A stretch of DNA of 64,000 bases from Stieleria sp. JC731 (GCF_020966635.1 NZ_JAJKFQ010000001.1:1116001-1180000), one strand, 5' to 3'. Shown: positions 53,541 to 63,319, counted from the stretch's first letter. Translations and numbers: made by a program. The notes: generated from the letters alone by a model not told the origin.

Positions 53541-56306
53541 TTATCGATCCGACGCGGTATCTTCGTAGATTGGCAAGTGTCGGTAGTAGACTTCCAGGTT
53601 CAGCAGATTCATTGCCGTGACATAAAGGCGTCCCGCATGGACGCTCCAGCGATCGCGAACGGGTAACTGTGGATCCCAAGAACCCGAGTCACGGCCCGAT
53701 TTTATTTGCGTCTCCAGCAGCAACGGATTCAGGAATTGATTCCATCGGTCCCAGTAGTCGCCGCCCATGTGAAACATGAATTGCGTTGCATAGTACCAAT
53801 AATAGGCGTCACGTTTTGAACGGCGAGCATCGCCCAATTGCGGTGGGTGTGCGATCAAGTAATCGGCCGCCGATTGCATTGCGGGTAACTCACGGCTCCA
53901 TCCGTTGTACATCCGCATCAGCATTCCGACGGCAGTCATCGTCGGCGTGGAATCACGGCCGTGTCGTTGTTCAACGGTGTCTGGGGCATAAGGGTTATAG
54001 CGGTAGCGGTCCATGCGATTGGATTCGTCCTTGGCTAATGAAAGCCAATGGTCAATCCCGTCGTAGGTTTCCTGAGGGACGGTTAGGCCTGACAGTTCAC
54101 CGCTTTTGAGCGCCATCATCATCCAACCGGTCACGCTGGTGTCGCTACTGACTTGGGGTGAGTAACGCCAGCCGCCGCGGTCGCGGTGTTGCGTTTCGAT
54201 GATGTAGTTCAGCGAATCTTGCGCACCTTGCCGCAATTCAGGATCCTGTGTCATGCCGTAAGCTTCGCAGAGTGCAAGCGCCGCGATTCCGTGGCTGTAG
54301 AACATCACATTGCGATCGCTACTGGGGTCTTCGCTACGATAGAGATTGCCGCTGGAACGTTGGTTGTCCAGCATCCACTTAAGTCCCTTGCTGACCGTCC
54401 CCGCATACTGGTGCTGGGTGTGGGTGTAGCCAGCGCCTTGGAACGCCAACAGGCATAACCCTGTCGCAGCGGTATCACTACGAAGCAAGACTCGGTCGCC
54501 ATGCCCTTGCAATGACCAGCTTCCGTCGTCGTTTTGGATGCTTGCCAGATAGGCCAATCCTCGTTCGATTGCTTCTTCTGTGGCAGGCCCACCCATCCCT
54601 GGTGCACTCGATGCGGCGCCACCACTGGTCCGCATCACACGGCGTGAAAATGATTCAACCGCGGCAATCTTGGTTCCCGCCGGTGTTGCGGGGCCGCCGA
54701 CTTGGCGACGCGGGCGGGCTTGCCGTGGAAGTTCAAGCGAAGTGATTTCTGGCTGCATCTGACCCGGCATGATTCCGCTGCGTTCGGCCGGCTGATCGGC
54801 GATACCCACCGGTCCCATTTCGGCAAGCATATCCAAAGCCATCGGTGGGCCGCTCAGTGGAGTCGGGTCAATCGTTCCCGCACCAACAGGGCCGCCTGAG
54901 CGTGGGCTACCGATACCGAGATCTTTTTCCACCAGTCGATCGTCAAGCGACTGTTCTGCGGTTGCTGTACCGCTTCCTTCTGTGACGACGTCGGGAATGA
55001 AGTCACTTGGGCTGATCGTTCCTACGGCGGCGATTCCGTCGACGACGTTCATGCGTCGTGAGCGGCCGGAGGCTTGTGGGGCCGACCCCGTCGTAATTTG
55101 AGGGCTACCTGCCGCAGCCATGATCGCGCTGCGAGCAATTTCGGCACCACCCGTCGGCTCAGGTAGGGTTTGTTGTGCCATGAAACTTGGCGCCGCACCA
55201 CGGCTGATTTGCGCACCTGTTGTCTCACCGAGCCGTGTTGTCGGCAACTCTGTCGGAGTCAACATCATCGCAGCATCCGAGCTTTCGCGAGCAATCGCGA
55301 CGGTCACCGGCGCCGGTGCGGACCCGGCGATTGCCGCCGGACGGTCAATCGATCGGGATCTGCGTACACGCGCGAGTCCGGCATCACCAATCGTCGGCAT
55401 CGCCGGTTCCATCTTCATCGCCGAAGCCGCCGGACTGAGTTGTGTCGACTGCATCGGACGACTAGGCGCGGGCTGTGAGGAAGCCATCTTCATAGCGCTG
55501 GCCGCGTTTGGCGTTCGACTGGCAGAAGACAGCTTATCGGGGACCGTTTCTGGTGTGCGTTCGGTCGGAGTGGCCTCAACTGGCGAATCGGCCAATCGTG
55601 GTGCCGAGGGAATATCGATCGATTCGTTTGACGGCTTCGTCGATTCCGATTGGGGCATTCGGCGTGCAAGCTTACCAGGTGCATCAGCCGGAGTTGGCAG
55701 AGCATCGCTCGCCTGTTGCCGCTCCATCAGATACTTTTGCATCGGCAGCTTTTCAGGCTGTCGAGGCTTGGGGACTTCTAAGCGAGCTTGTGAACGGTGA
55801 ACCGGCGGTAGCTGACGCTGTTCCTTGGGGATGACCCGTGAGGTCGTTTCGGCGTCGACCGGCTTGGACCAATCCGGAGTCTCTTTGGTCTCCCGCGGGA
55901 CCTGGAAAATGTGTTCCGGAACGGTTTTGCGAATAGGTGCCCGTTCGCGTTTTTTTCCCTTCGATGCGATCGGTTGAAAAGGGGCGATCACGACGTAGTT
56001 GATTGCCAGGATCAACAGCAACAAATGGACGCTGACACTGAACAGAAAGCCGAGCTGAATCGATTTCCGTAGGTAGCGATTGTTTAACAAGCGGAGGACA
56101 ACCGCCAAGACGATCGAAATACACGGTACCGCGAAGAGGTACGTGTTTCGATTGTAAAGCCACCGAGGGTCGTCGCTGCGAAACTGTGTTACTAGCAAGT
56201 ACAACACCAGCCCGCCGAGCACGATTGCGAATAGATCCAAAGGCCACATGCGGCCCGAATCCTCCGGCGTGTTGTCGACTCGCGGACGGTGAAAGTTGCG
56301 ATTCAT
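53541..56306 (-). CDS. Membrane protein with Pro/Ala-rich linker and squalene-cyclase-like alpha/alpha toroid
   Basis: A 921-residue protein. Residues 20-42, 56-74 and 83-110 are membrane helices; a basic patch (KGKKRERAPIRK) follows. Residues about 125-570 are a low-complexity linker rich in Pro, Ala, Ser and Met. The C-terminal 330 residues form a prenyltransferase/squalene oxidase-like alpha/alpha repeat: GLAYLASIQNDDGSWSLQGH, RSDTAATGLCLLAF, YIIETQHRDRGGWRYSP and others. The catalytic DxDD of cyclases is not seen, so a binding role is more likely than cyclisation. The gene lies after exbB and exbD, the slot of tonB in classical operons, and its anchor plus Pro-rich linker fits a TonB-like reach across the periplasm. 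That role is inferred. Confidence 0.82.
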   Translation of the reverse strand: MNRNFHRPRVDNTPEDSGRMWPLDLFAIVLGGLVLYLLVTQFRSDDPRWLYNRNTYLFAVPCISIVLAVVLRLLNNRYLRKSIQLGFLFSVSVHLLLLILAINYVVIAPFQPIASKGKKRERAPIRKTVPEHIFQVPRETKETPDWSKPVDAETTSRVIPKEQRQLPPVHRSQARLEVPKPRQPEKLPMQKYLMERQQASDALPTPADAPGKLARRMPQSESTKPSNESIDIPSAPRLADSPVEATPTERTPETVPDKLSSASRTPNAASAMKMASSQPAPSRPMQSTQLSPAASAMKMEPAMPTIGDAGLARVRRSRSIDRPAAIAGSAPAPVTVAIARESSDAAMMLTPTELPTTRLGETTGAQISRGAAPSFMAQQTLPEPTGGAEIARSAIMAAAGSPQITTGSAPQASGRSRRMNVVDGIAAVGTISPSDFIPDVVTEGSGTATAEQSLDDRLVEKDLGIGSPRSGGPVGAGTIDPTPLSGPPMALDMLAEMGPVGIADQPAERSGIMPGQMQPEITSLELPRQARPRRQVGGPATPAGTKIAAVESFSRRVMRTSGGAASSAPGMGGPATEEAIERGLAYLASIQNDDGSWSLQGHGDRVLLRSDTAATGLCLLAFQGAGYTHTQHQYAGTVSKGLKWMLDNQRSSGNLYRSEDPSSDRNVMFYSHGIAALALCEAYGMTQDPELRQGAQDSLNYIIETQHRDRGGWRYSPQVSSDTSVTGWMMMALKSGELSGLTVPQETYDGIDHWLSLAKDESNRMDRYRYNPYAPDTVEQRHGRDSTPTMTAVGMLMRMYNGWSRELPAMQSAADYLIAHPPQLGDARRSKRDAYYWYYATQFMFHMGGDYWDRWNQFLNPLLLETQIKSGRDSGSWDPQLPVRDRWSVHAGRLYVTAMNLLNLEVYYRHLPIYEDTASDR

Positions 56307-56427
56307 CGAAGAGTTGCTAGTGGAATGAATGACTGGCGATTGTTATTGGGAAGCCATCCGAATCGCCGATGATCGTTTCTCGCGTCGACGTTTTTAGTGA
56401 CAGAATTGGGGAACGCGGGTTGGGCTT

Positions 56428-56865
56428 TCAATTCACCACTTCGGACTCTTGTGGGCCTTCCTGTGTTGTCACCGAGTAGTCGCTGATTCCCGTTCGGTTA
56501 CACAGATCCATGACGCTGACAACGGGCTGGAATGACGTGCCGCGGTCAGCCCTGATGACGGCGCTTTGATTGGTGGGGTTGGACGCAACGCTCGCCTTGA
56601 TCAGTTTTTCCAAATCTGCCAGCGTGGTTTTTTGGCCACGCATATAGATCTCGCCAGACTCGTCGATATCGATGACCAGTTCACGAGGTTTGCCGACCAT
56701 CGGAACCGCACTGGTCGCGGTGGGAAGTACGATGTCCAGGCGGCGCTCTTCTTCTTCGAATTCACTTGTGACCAAGAAAAAGATCAACAGCAGAAAAACG
56801 ACATCAATGAGCGGCGTCAGGCTAAGTGTTCCTGCGACACTCGAGCGTTTAATCTCAACAGCCAT
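56428..56865 (-). CDS. exbD: Biopolymer transport protein ExbD/TolR
   Basis: A 145-residue protein with the classical plan: short cytoplasmic tail, one membrane helix with the plug aspartate D21 (LTPLIDVVFLLLIFFLVTS) and a periplasmic domain (LVIDIDESGEIYMRGQ, AVIRADRGTSFQPVVSVMD). It couples proton flow through ExbB to a force on a partner protein. The stop of exbB and the start of this gene are 3 bases apart, and the toroid gene follows after 121 bases. Symbol given by family; TolR would be equally valid. Confidence 0.93.
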   Translation of the reverse strand: MAVEIKRSSVAGTLSLTPLIDVVFLLLIFFLVTSEFEEEERRLDIVLPTATSAVPMVGKPRELVIDIDESGEIYMRGQKTTLADLEKLIKASVASNPTNQSAVIRADRGTSFQPVVSVMDLCNRTGISDYSVTTQEGPQESEVVN

Positions 56866-56868
56866 CGG

Positions 56869-57963
56869 TTACCCCGCTTTGAATGATTGACCGGCATCGT
56901 CGTCACCCCGGACGGTCGCGTGTGGGGGTGGGGGCGTGACGCCTTTTCCACGTTTCGCTGAAACTTCGGCATCCACTTCGGAGATCGCGATAAGAGTTCC
57001 GTCAGCCGCCATCCGTTGCTTACCCGTGAATTTTGCTAATCCGGGAGCCAAGTCAAACGCGAACTGTTCAATCTTGTGGAACAACGCGGCAATCCGGTTT
57101 TCTAGATACTGCGCCAAAATGGCTGCCGGGATCGCCACGATCAAACCGGCCAACGTGGTCACCAATGCTGTGTAAATCCCTTCGGACAGTTGCTCACTGC
57201 GCGATCGTTCTGCCGACAGCGATGTCGACTCATGAAATGCGACGATCATGCCCCAGACTGTTCCTAACAATCCCATCAGTGGTGTCGCGGCGGCGGCAAG
57301 TGAAAGCCAACGTACCGGCGAGGCGTATCGGTCAGCTTCGCGGGACAGCGTTTCGCTGGCGGCTCGTTCAATTTCGCCGAGCGGCTGACCGGTTCGCAAC
57401 AACATGGCGCCGATGACACTGGCCGTTGGCGAAGGATTGTTCAGACAGGTAAGGTAAGCCTTTGATGGGTCAAACCGTTCGATCGGATCGGCGAGTGATT
57501 CCAGTTCACGTACCAACGGTTTGGGAAATACCTTGCCGCGTCGAAGGCTTAGCATGCGTTCTGCCGCTAATGCGACAACCAGTAAACTCATCAGGCCGAT
57601 CGGGATCATAAATCGCCCCCCACTGACCAACAGGGTCAGCATGTCGATCCCAGAAGGCTCGCTTGTCTGTGAAGCGTCATCGTTTGCTTCGGCTGCCATG
57701 ATCGCTTGAATGTCATCCGCACCAACCGTTTGATTCGGTTCGAGTGCAGGGATGCTTGATACCGGAGCGTCTGCTGCCGAGCTGCCTGCGACCGCAGGTG
57801 TATTCGGCGAGTTCACTTCTTCGGCAACTGTCGTACTGGTCAGCGAAAGCCCCGACACAGTGGTGGCAATCAGAATGACGACGGCTAACCAACCGATAGG
57901 CCGCTTCATCGTCGATCGCGGTTGCGGCATTGAATGCTTCATAGCAATGGCTTCGAACTTCAT
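56869..57963 (-). CDS. exbB: MotA/TolQ/ExbB proton channel family protein
   Basis: A three-helix channel of the ExbB/TolQ type. After an N-terminal signal-like helix (GWLAVVILIATTVSGLSL) and an acidic, Ala/Ser-rich periplasmic stretch comes the first channel helix (RFMIPIGLMSLLVVALAAE), a cytoplasmic domain, and the conserved pair ATPLMGLLGTVWGMIVAF and GIYTALVTTLAGLIVAIPAA. A Lys/Gly/Pro-rich tail ends the protein. The start is uncertain: ATG 57963 is used; ATG 57942, ATG 57909 (which gives the shortest signal peptide) and a GTG at 58026 are in frame. It directly precedes exbD. Confidence 0.9.
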   Translation of the reverse strand: MKFEAIAMKHSMPQPRSTMKRPIGWLAVVILIATTVSGLSLTSTTVAEEVNSPNTPAVAGSSAADAPVSSIPALEPNQTVGADDIQAIMAAEANDDASQTSEPSGIDMLTLLVSGGRFMIPIGLMSLLVVALAAERMLSLRRGKVFPKPLVRELESLADPIERFDPSKAYLTCLNNPSPTASVIGAMLLRTGQPLGEIERAASETLSREADRYASPVRWLSLAAAATPLMGLLGTVWGMIVAFHESTSLSAERSRSEQLSEGIYTALVTTLAGLIVAIPAAILAQYLENRIAALFHKIEQFAFDLAPGLAKFTGKQRMAADGTLIAISEVDAEVSAKRGKGVTPPPPHATVRGDDDAGQSFKAG

Positions 57964-58363
57964 CGTTTCTTGTTCGGTCTTTTGACGGGCAAGATGCACG
58001 TTGGCAGTGGATTCAATGAATCCCACTAGGCATCTTGCTGGGTTATCGATTGGTACGAACCGAGTCGTTTCGAATCAACCGGAAAACCGCATGATCGGTT
58101 CAGGTCGACTACTTGTTCGACAGGCGGCTCGCGTCGGTCAATTTTGCCTTTTTCAGACCGGACTAAATTTCACTCTTAAACGAAGACAGCGAACGTTCAT
58201 GTTCGGGCTGGTTGTTTCATCGAGCCCCTCGATTCCGCGCTGCTGTTGCATCGCGAATCATGATCAACGTTCCAGTCAATTCGTTTCGATACGAAAGATT
58301 CCAAGGTACCGAATGCTGACCCAAATTGCGTCATCAATCGGTTCTATGTCCGATCCGCCCCCA
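57964..58363. other. intergenic region between TPR gene and exbB
   Basis: About 400 bases without a supported gene. It follows the TPR stop and must carry the exbB promoter. A small TTTCG-ATA-CGAAA repeat lies near 58284-58296. No strong terminator is seen. Confidence 0.45.
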
Positions 58364-61300
58364 TCAAGTTCCACCCAGTGCCTTTAATCTTGCCGCAGAT
58401 TTTTCAACCAACTCGTGTTCGGCATGTTTGTCGACCACGTATTGATAAAACTGTGTAGCAAACGTCTTCGCTCGGTCGCGAGCATCTGCGGTCTGAGCCC
58501 CTTGCATGAGCAGTTCGCTGCAACGACCCGCTTCGAATCCGCTCTTCGCTTGCCAATTCTTGATTTCCGAAGGAGCGTCTGCTCCGCCAAAACCAAACAT
58601 GACGGCCTGGAATTCTGGGATCGCTTTGTCGAATTGCTTGTTACCGAAATAGATTTCGCCTGCCATAAAGCGGGCACGTGCTCCGATTTCACGACGGCGA
58701 TAGCGATCGGCGACCTGTTTAAAATAATCAAGCGCCTTTTCGTTATCTCCCTTTTGTTGGAAAGCGACACCAGTTTCGTAGTAAACCTGGGGTAGGTACG
58801 CAGTTGCGGGGAAACGAGTTTTTAGTTCGTCATACCAGTTGACCGATTCGTCCCAGTTCCCCAACTGGGCGGATGCTTGACCGCCATGCAGCAATATCAG
58901 CTCGCGGACTTGGCGTTCGGCCGCCTCGATGACGGTTTTGGAAGAATCATCGTTGGTTTGAATTCGTTCTCGACCGGCTTGGTACGCTTTCAAAGCGTCT
59001 TCGTATCGTTCTAGCTTGAACGCGCATTCGCCGACCATCATCAAGGCATCAATTGCCATCGCGCCTTCGCTATGTTTTTCGGCCTGCTGGCTGAACGCCT
59101 CCTTGGCCTCATCCAATTTCCCGGCTTTAAACAGGGACCATCCCAATCGATACAAAGCTTTTTCGCTCGTCGAATTGTCGCTGGTCTTATCCGCAGCTAG
59201 GCGAAAGTATTGCGCTGCTGATTCCCAATCGCTTTGTTGATAGGCGTCCTGGGCGACGAAGTAAGCGGCTTCGGCTGCATATTTGGAATCAGGGAATCGG
59301 TCTTGCAGGGTTCTGAAGCTCCTGACGGATCCGGGTTCGTTTTTTGCTTGTCGGTAGGACCAAGCAAGCTCGTACAAAACTTCATCCATTCCGGGATAGT
59401 CGGGGACCTCTTTGATCAGTTGCTCAAGCCTTTCCGCGGCGGCCGCATTTCGATCGCTTTTCTGTTCGACGATGGCTAACTCATAAAGTGCGTGACCCAA
59501 GTTTTCGCCACTCGGCTTTTCATCGGAGGCATCAGCAGCCAGATAGCTTTCTAAATCACGGCGTGCAGGTTCAAGTTGGCTCAGCGTTCGGTAGCTAATT
59601 CCACGTGCGAGCAAGGCGTCATCGGCAAGGGCATGCGAAGGGGCATCATCGAGAAGCTTCGAAAGCGGTGCCAAGGCGGCTTCGTGAGAATTGATTTGCA
59701 TGTTCGACCAACCCAAGCCATACAGCGCGTAGGGAATTAACCCCGGGTCACGATTCGCCTGAATCACCTGCTGGTAAAGTTCGATCGCCTCTTGATGACG
59801 CATCGCATCGGCTGCCACTTGCGCCAGTTTGTAGCGAGCTTGATCGGCCATGCGAGTGGTTCCATTGGAATCGACTAACGATGTCCATGCTTGTTTCGCT
59901 TTATCCGTTTCACCGGCGGCGAGCAACGCATTGCCACGCAGTAAGCTGGCTTCCATTGCGCGAGCGCTGTTAGGAACCAGCGAGACGCATTGCTCGAATG
60001 CGGTCGCCGCTTCCGTCGGGCGATTCAGCATCATGTGTGCTTGCCCCATCAAGAATTGCGCTTCGGCCTTTTGTGCATCGTTCTTAATCGCCGCGTATTC
60101 TTGTTTCAGCAACCCAACACATGCGTCGTAGTTCTGCTTTCGATTCAATGCCATCGCGGTACGCAAAACCCAGACGGGACGCTGTGGATCATCGGGAGAC
60201 GATTGGGCAAGCAAGCTTTGGTACTTGGTAATCGCTTGATCGATCTTTCCCGTCATCAAATCACTTTCAGCAGCGATGAACTGCACGTCTGCGGCAAGCG
60301 GATCGTTTGCAAATCGCTGAACGAATTCGTTTGCCAGTTCACCGGCTTTGTCATACCGATTGATTTGCAGCAACGAAAACGCGGCGTTGTAAAGTGCGCG
60401 AGATGCGAGCGGGTCTTCCGGGTCGCTGCGATAGGCTTTTTCAGCAACCTCGATCGACTCGGCAACCGTTGCAGGATCGGATGCCAAGGCTTCCGCCAAG
60501 TCAACTTGCAAGTCAAACAGAAATGGTCCGTCCGCGTTTTCGAGTTGAGCTTTCGCGACACGAATCGCAGCAGCGTTATCTTGTTTGCTTATAAAAATCC
60601 GTGCTAGCCAGTGCGCTGCCTCTGTCGCTGTGTTGGGATTTCCTTTGGAAAGCACTTGTTCGAATCGTTCGGCTGCGTTCTCCGTTTCACCGGCACGATA
60701 GAGACTTTGACCTGCGGCCAGAGTTGCGTTTGCGGCATAGGCGGTATCGGCGAAATCTTTTTCTAGTCGATCGTAGCGCAGTGCCGCTTCGCCAGGTTGT
60801 CCGGCTTGGACCAAAGCGAAAGCTTGACGAAATAATGCGTACGCTTTGTCTTCGTCGGTGGATGCCTTTTCGAAGGCTTCTTGAAATGAATCGATCGCAG
60901 CCGTGAAATCCTTTGCAGTGATCCTTAGATCCCCCATGCGCAGCAAGACGTCGCCAGCTAATTCGCTAGCTGCACAGCCATCCAATAGTGCTTGAAATGA
61001 CGCGATCGCATTTTTGGTGTCACTGAGTTCTTCATAGGCGATTCCGCGCGCGTACAAGGCATCGCATCGCAGCGGGGATTCGTTCGCGTTGGGAAGCTTT
61101 AGAAAACGGTTGTAAGCGTCGATCGCTTTCTTCAGATCACCGAGTCCGTAGGCAGCTTCACCGGTGTAGAACAACGCGCGATCGCTATAGTCGCCGCGTG
61201 GCTTTTCTTTGCGAAGTAGATCAAACGTCTCGATCGTTTTTCGCAGTTTGTCCTCATCGCGTTTTGGCCCATCGCCGGCTGCGGCGTAATAACACCAGCC

Positions 61301-61681
61301 AAGGTTTGCCAAGCTTTCTTCGCGGAGTTCGTACTCGCGATCTTTTAAAGCCAGTGCGAATGCGGTCGCGGCAGCGCCGTAGTCGGGCGATTCTTTTTGC
61401 ATGTGGCAAACACCCAAGTAGTGCGCCGCTTTGCTGGCCAGTTGGTCATCGGGATATTTATCGAGGAACTTTTTCCAATTGTTGATTGCGAGAGCATACG
61501 CGCCACCCGTTTGGGCATTCGCCGCGTCGGCATACAACGCGATCGATTCCTCGGTTGATTCGGCCGCCAGCGAATCGCTCTGGCTACCGATCAACAACAG
61601 AGCAGTCCATAAAGCGATCAAACGACAAAAAGCGGTTCGACGGGACGACCGATTGGTGTACCCAAGGACGTTTCTAATCAT
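58364..61681 (-). CDS. Large exported TPR-repeat protein
   Basis: A 1,105-residue protein with a signal peptide (LIALWTALLLIGSQSDSLAA), then tetratricopeptide-like units along almost its whole length, about 25 of them, for instance YALAINNWKKFLDKYPDDQL, AIDAYNRFLKLPNANESP and YQQSDWESAAQYFRLAADK. The spacing and FPDSKYAAEAAYFVA-type helices recall YbgF/CpoB and BamD-like periplasmic TPRs. It is the first gene of the minus-strand cluster that continues with exbB and exbD, so it could be the periplasmic assembly or coordination partner of that motor, as CpoB is for Tol-Pal. Role inferred from context; the start ATG at 61681 follows no clear ribosome site. Confidence 0.88.
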   Translation of the reverse strand: MIRNVLGYTNRSSRRTAFCRLIALWTALLLIGSQSDSLAAESTEESIALYADAANAQTGGAYALAINNWKKFLDKYPDDQLASKAAHYLGVCHMQKESPDYGAAATAFALALKDREYELREESLANLGWCYYAAAGDGPKRDEDKLRKTIETFDLLRKEKPRGDYSDRALFYTGEAAYGLGDLKKAIDAYNRFLKLPNANESPLRCDALYARGIAYEELSDTKNAIASFQALLDGCAASELAGDVLLRMGDLRITAKDFTAAIDSFQEAFEKASTDEDKAYALFRQAFALVQAGQPGEAALRYDRLEKDFADTAYAANATLAAGQSLYRAGETENAAERFEQVLSKGNPNTATEAAHWLARIFISKQDNAAAIRVAKAQLENADGPFLFDLQVDLAEALASDPATVAESIEVAEKAYRSDPEDPLASRALYNAAFSLLQINRYDKAGELANEFVQRFANDPLAADVQFIAAESDLMTGKIDQAITKYQSLLAQSSPDDPQRPVWVLRTAMALNRKQNYDACVGLLKQEYAAIKNDAQKAEAQFLMGQAHMMLNRPTEAATAFEQCVSLVPNSARAMEASLLRGNALLAAGETDKAKQAWTSLVDSNGTTRMADQARYKLAQVAADAMRHQEAIELYQQVIQANRDPGLIPYALYGLGWSNMQINSHEAALAPLSKLLDDAPSHALADDALLARGISYRTLSQLEPARRDLESYLAADASDEKPSGENLGHALYELAIVEQKSDRNAAAAERLEQLIKEVPDYPGMDEVLYELAWSYRQAKNEPGSVRSFRTLQDRFPDSKYAAEAAYFVAQDAYQQSDWESAAQYFRLAADKTSDNSTSEKALYRLGWSLFKAGKLDEAKEAFSQQAEKHSEGAMAIDALMMVGECAFKLERYEDALKAYQAGRERIQTNDDSSKTVIEAAERQVRELILLHGGQASAQLGNWDESVNWYDELKTRFPATAYLPQVYYETGVAFQQKGDNEKALDYFKQVADRYRRREIGARARFMAGEIYFGNKQFDKAIPEFQAVMFGFGGADAPSEIKNWQAKSGFEAGRCSELLMQGAQTADARDRAKTFATQFYQYVVDKHAEHELVEKSAARLKALGGT

Positions 61682-62311
61682 GAAATTGCTTGTTTGACGA
61701 TAGGCCGTGGCTTGGTGTCACCGACGAAGATATTGTCAGAGACACAAGCGGGGAATTGCGGTGCGTGCGGGCAGGGGAGGGCGTCCGTCCTGTTCAAAAG
61801 AATCCAGCCGTGAGGATGCTGCTGCGGCAGCCTTCCGTTTCGATTCGATTGCCGATCGAGCTGGTGGCGGAAATGAAGAATCGGTCGTCCAGTAAAGCCG
61901 GTACTTTTATGAGGACGCATCCCAATCTGCCCCAGCTGAGATCCTCGTCGAACTTTGCCCAACTGACTAAACCAGTTTAACGGTGCGAGGTTTTCATCGA
62001 TAGTTCGTCGCCCAAATTGCCCAAACCGATCAACCTGCGTTTTTGCAAGCGAAATGCGGGCTAGATTCGATATGGTTCTAGCGATGAGGCGTTGCTGGGC
62101 AAAACATTCCCCAGCGAATACTGCCCAGCGAACACGACCCAGCGAATTGTTCTGGCGGGGCCTATTCCGCAAAACCCCTACGGTACGAGACCGCTCGGTT
62201 GGCGTCGTAACCCCGCATCGAACCAATTTGACCGGTCTGAACGTACAACAGACTCGTCTAAAACCACGAAATCGACAAATCTCACCGATTCCACCGCTAC
62301 GAAACCCAACT
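61682..62311. other. divergent intergenic region, TPR gene / epimerase
   Basis: 630 bases with no supported gene. A 223-codon minus-strand frame (61678-62349) and a plus-strand extension of the epimerase (from 62054) have Arg-rich composition without family features. The region holds the promoters of both neighbours and the short repeats at 62110-62146. Confidence 0.5.
62110..62146 (+). repeat. three direct repeats of CCCAGCGAA, 14-bp period
   Basis: CCCAGCGAA occurs exactly at 62110-62118, 62124-62132 and 62138-62146, so it repeats with a 14-bp period about 165-200 bases upstream of the epimerase start. The regular period could mark a regulator-binding array or replication slippage. Confidence 0.45.
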
Positions 62312-63319
62312 GTGAACGAAATCCGCCCCACTGGAAAAACGCAAGTCATTACCGGCGGCGCCGGATTTATTGGGTCCCATCTGGCTCAGCGCTTGCTCGA
62401 TCGGGGGGACAACGTCTTAATCGTCGACGACCTCTCCACGGGTAATCAGAACAATCTTCAAGCGGTGATCGACCACCCCCGGCTGGAGTTTATCCAGGGA
62501 GGAGTCGAGGATGATCGACTGGTCGCGGAAGTAATCGGGCGAGCTGACTGTGTTTATCACCTCGCTGCCGCTGTCGGCGTTGCGCTGATCGCGGCGCAGC
62601 CGATCCAGACGATCGAGCGGAACGTGTATCCGACGCAGTTGATTCTCGATCGCTTGGGCGAACGGGCCAAACGCGGAAAGTTGGTGCCGTGCTTCATCGC
62701 TAGCACAAGCGAAGTCTATGGAAAAAACCCCAAGGAGACTTGGTGCGAAGAAGACGATTTGGTTTTCGGAGCGACCACAAAGCCGCGCTGGAGCTACGGA
62801 GTTAGCAAAGCGATCGACGAATTCTTGGCATTGGCGTTCCATAAAGAGCAGCAGTTGCCAGTTGTCGTCGGGCGTTTCTTTAACGTCGTTGGCCCAAGGC
62901 AAACCGGTGCGTATGGCATGGTGTTGCCCCGGTTCGTTGCCGCCGCTTTGCGAGGTGACAAATTGGTGGTCCATGATGATGGAAAGCAGATCCGTTGTTT
63001 CGCGCACGTCGACGATGTTGTTCGCGGAGTCATCGAACTTGTGGAACAGCCTTCGGCGCACGGGCGTGTTTACAACATCGGTAGCGATACACCTGTTTCC
63101 ATTTTGGACTTGGCCAAACGAGTTATCGAAAGGGTCAATCCGAAAGCGGAAATCGAGTTTCAATCTTATGCCGATGCATATGATGAATCCTTTGAAGACA
63201 TTCGCCGCCGAGTTCCTGACCTGACTCGAATTCGCGAAACGATCGGCTTCAAAGCGACGAACGATCTTGACGCGATCATCGATTCGGTTGCCGCGCAGAT
63301 GCGTCAGGCCGGAGCCTAG
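62312..63319 (+). CDS. NAD-dependent epimerase/dehydratase (UDP-sugar type)
   Basis: A short-chain dehydrogenase of the extended type that modifies nucleotide sugars in the cytoplasm. The NAD site is VITGGAGFIGSHLAQRLL near the N-terminus, the catalytic pair is in SYGVSK (Tyr-xxx-Lys), and the family blocks VDDLSTGNQNNL, FIASTSEVYGK, RFFNVVGPRQTGAYGMVLPR and VYNIGSDTPVSILDLA are present. It resembles UDP-glucose 4-epimerase and UDP-glucuronate decarboxylase-like enzymes; which reaction it performs is open. The GTG at 62312 was chosen (335 aa) because the 86 residues before it, from 62054, are Arg-rich and not like the family. Confidence 0.9.
   Translation: MNEIRPTGKTQVITGGAGFIGSHLAQRLLDRGDNVLIVDDLSTGNQNNLQAVIDHPRLEFIQGGVEDDRLVAEVIGRADCVYHLAAAVGVALIAAQPIQTIERNVYPTQLILDRLGERAKRGKLVPCFIASTSEVYGKNPKETWCEEDDLVFGATTKPRWSYGVSKAIDEFLALAFHKEQQLPVVVGRFFNVVGPRQTGAYGMVLPRFVAAALRGDKLVVHDDGKQIRCFAHVDDVVRGVIELVEQPSAHGRVYNIGSDTPVSILDLAKRVIERVNPKAEIEFQSYADAYDESFEDIRRRVPDLTRIRETIGFKATNDLDAIIDSVAAQMRQAGA

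Noticed and set aside
53541-56306. Squalene-hopene cyclase
   Set aside because: The toroid is only about 330 residues, the DxDD motif is absent, and the protein has a membrane anchor and a long low-complexity linker.
61678-62349. 223-codon gene on the minus strand
   Set aside because: Arg- and Gly-rich without any family feature, overlaps the start of the TPR gene by a few bases and the N-terminus of the epimerase.
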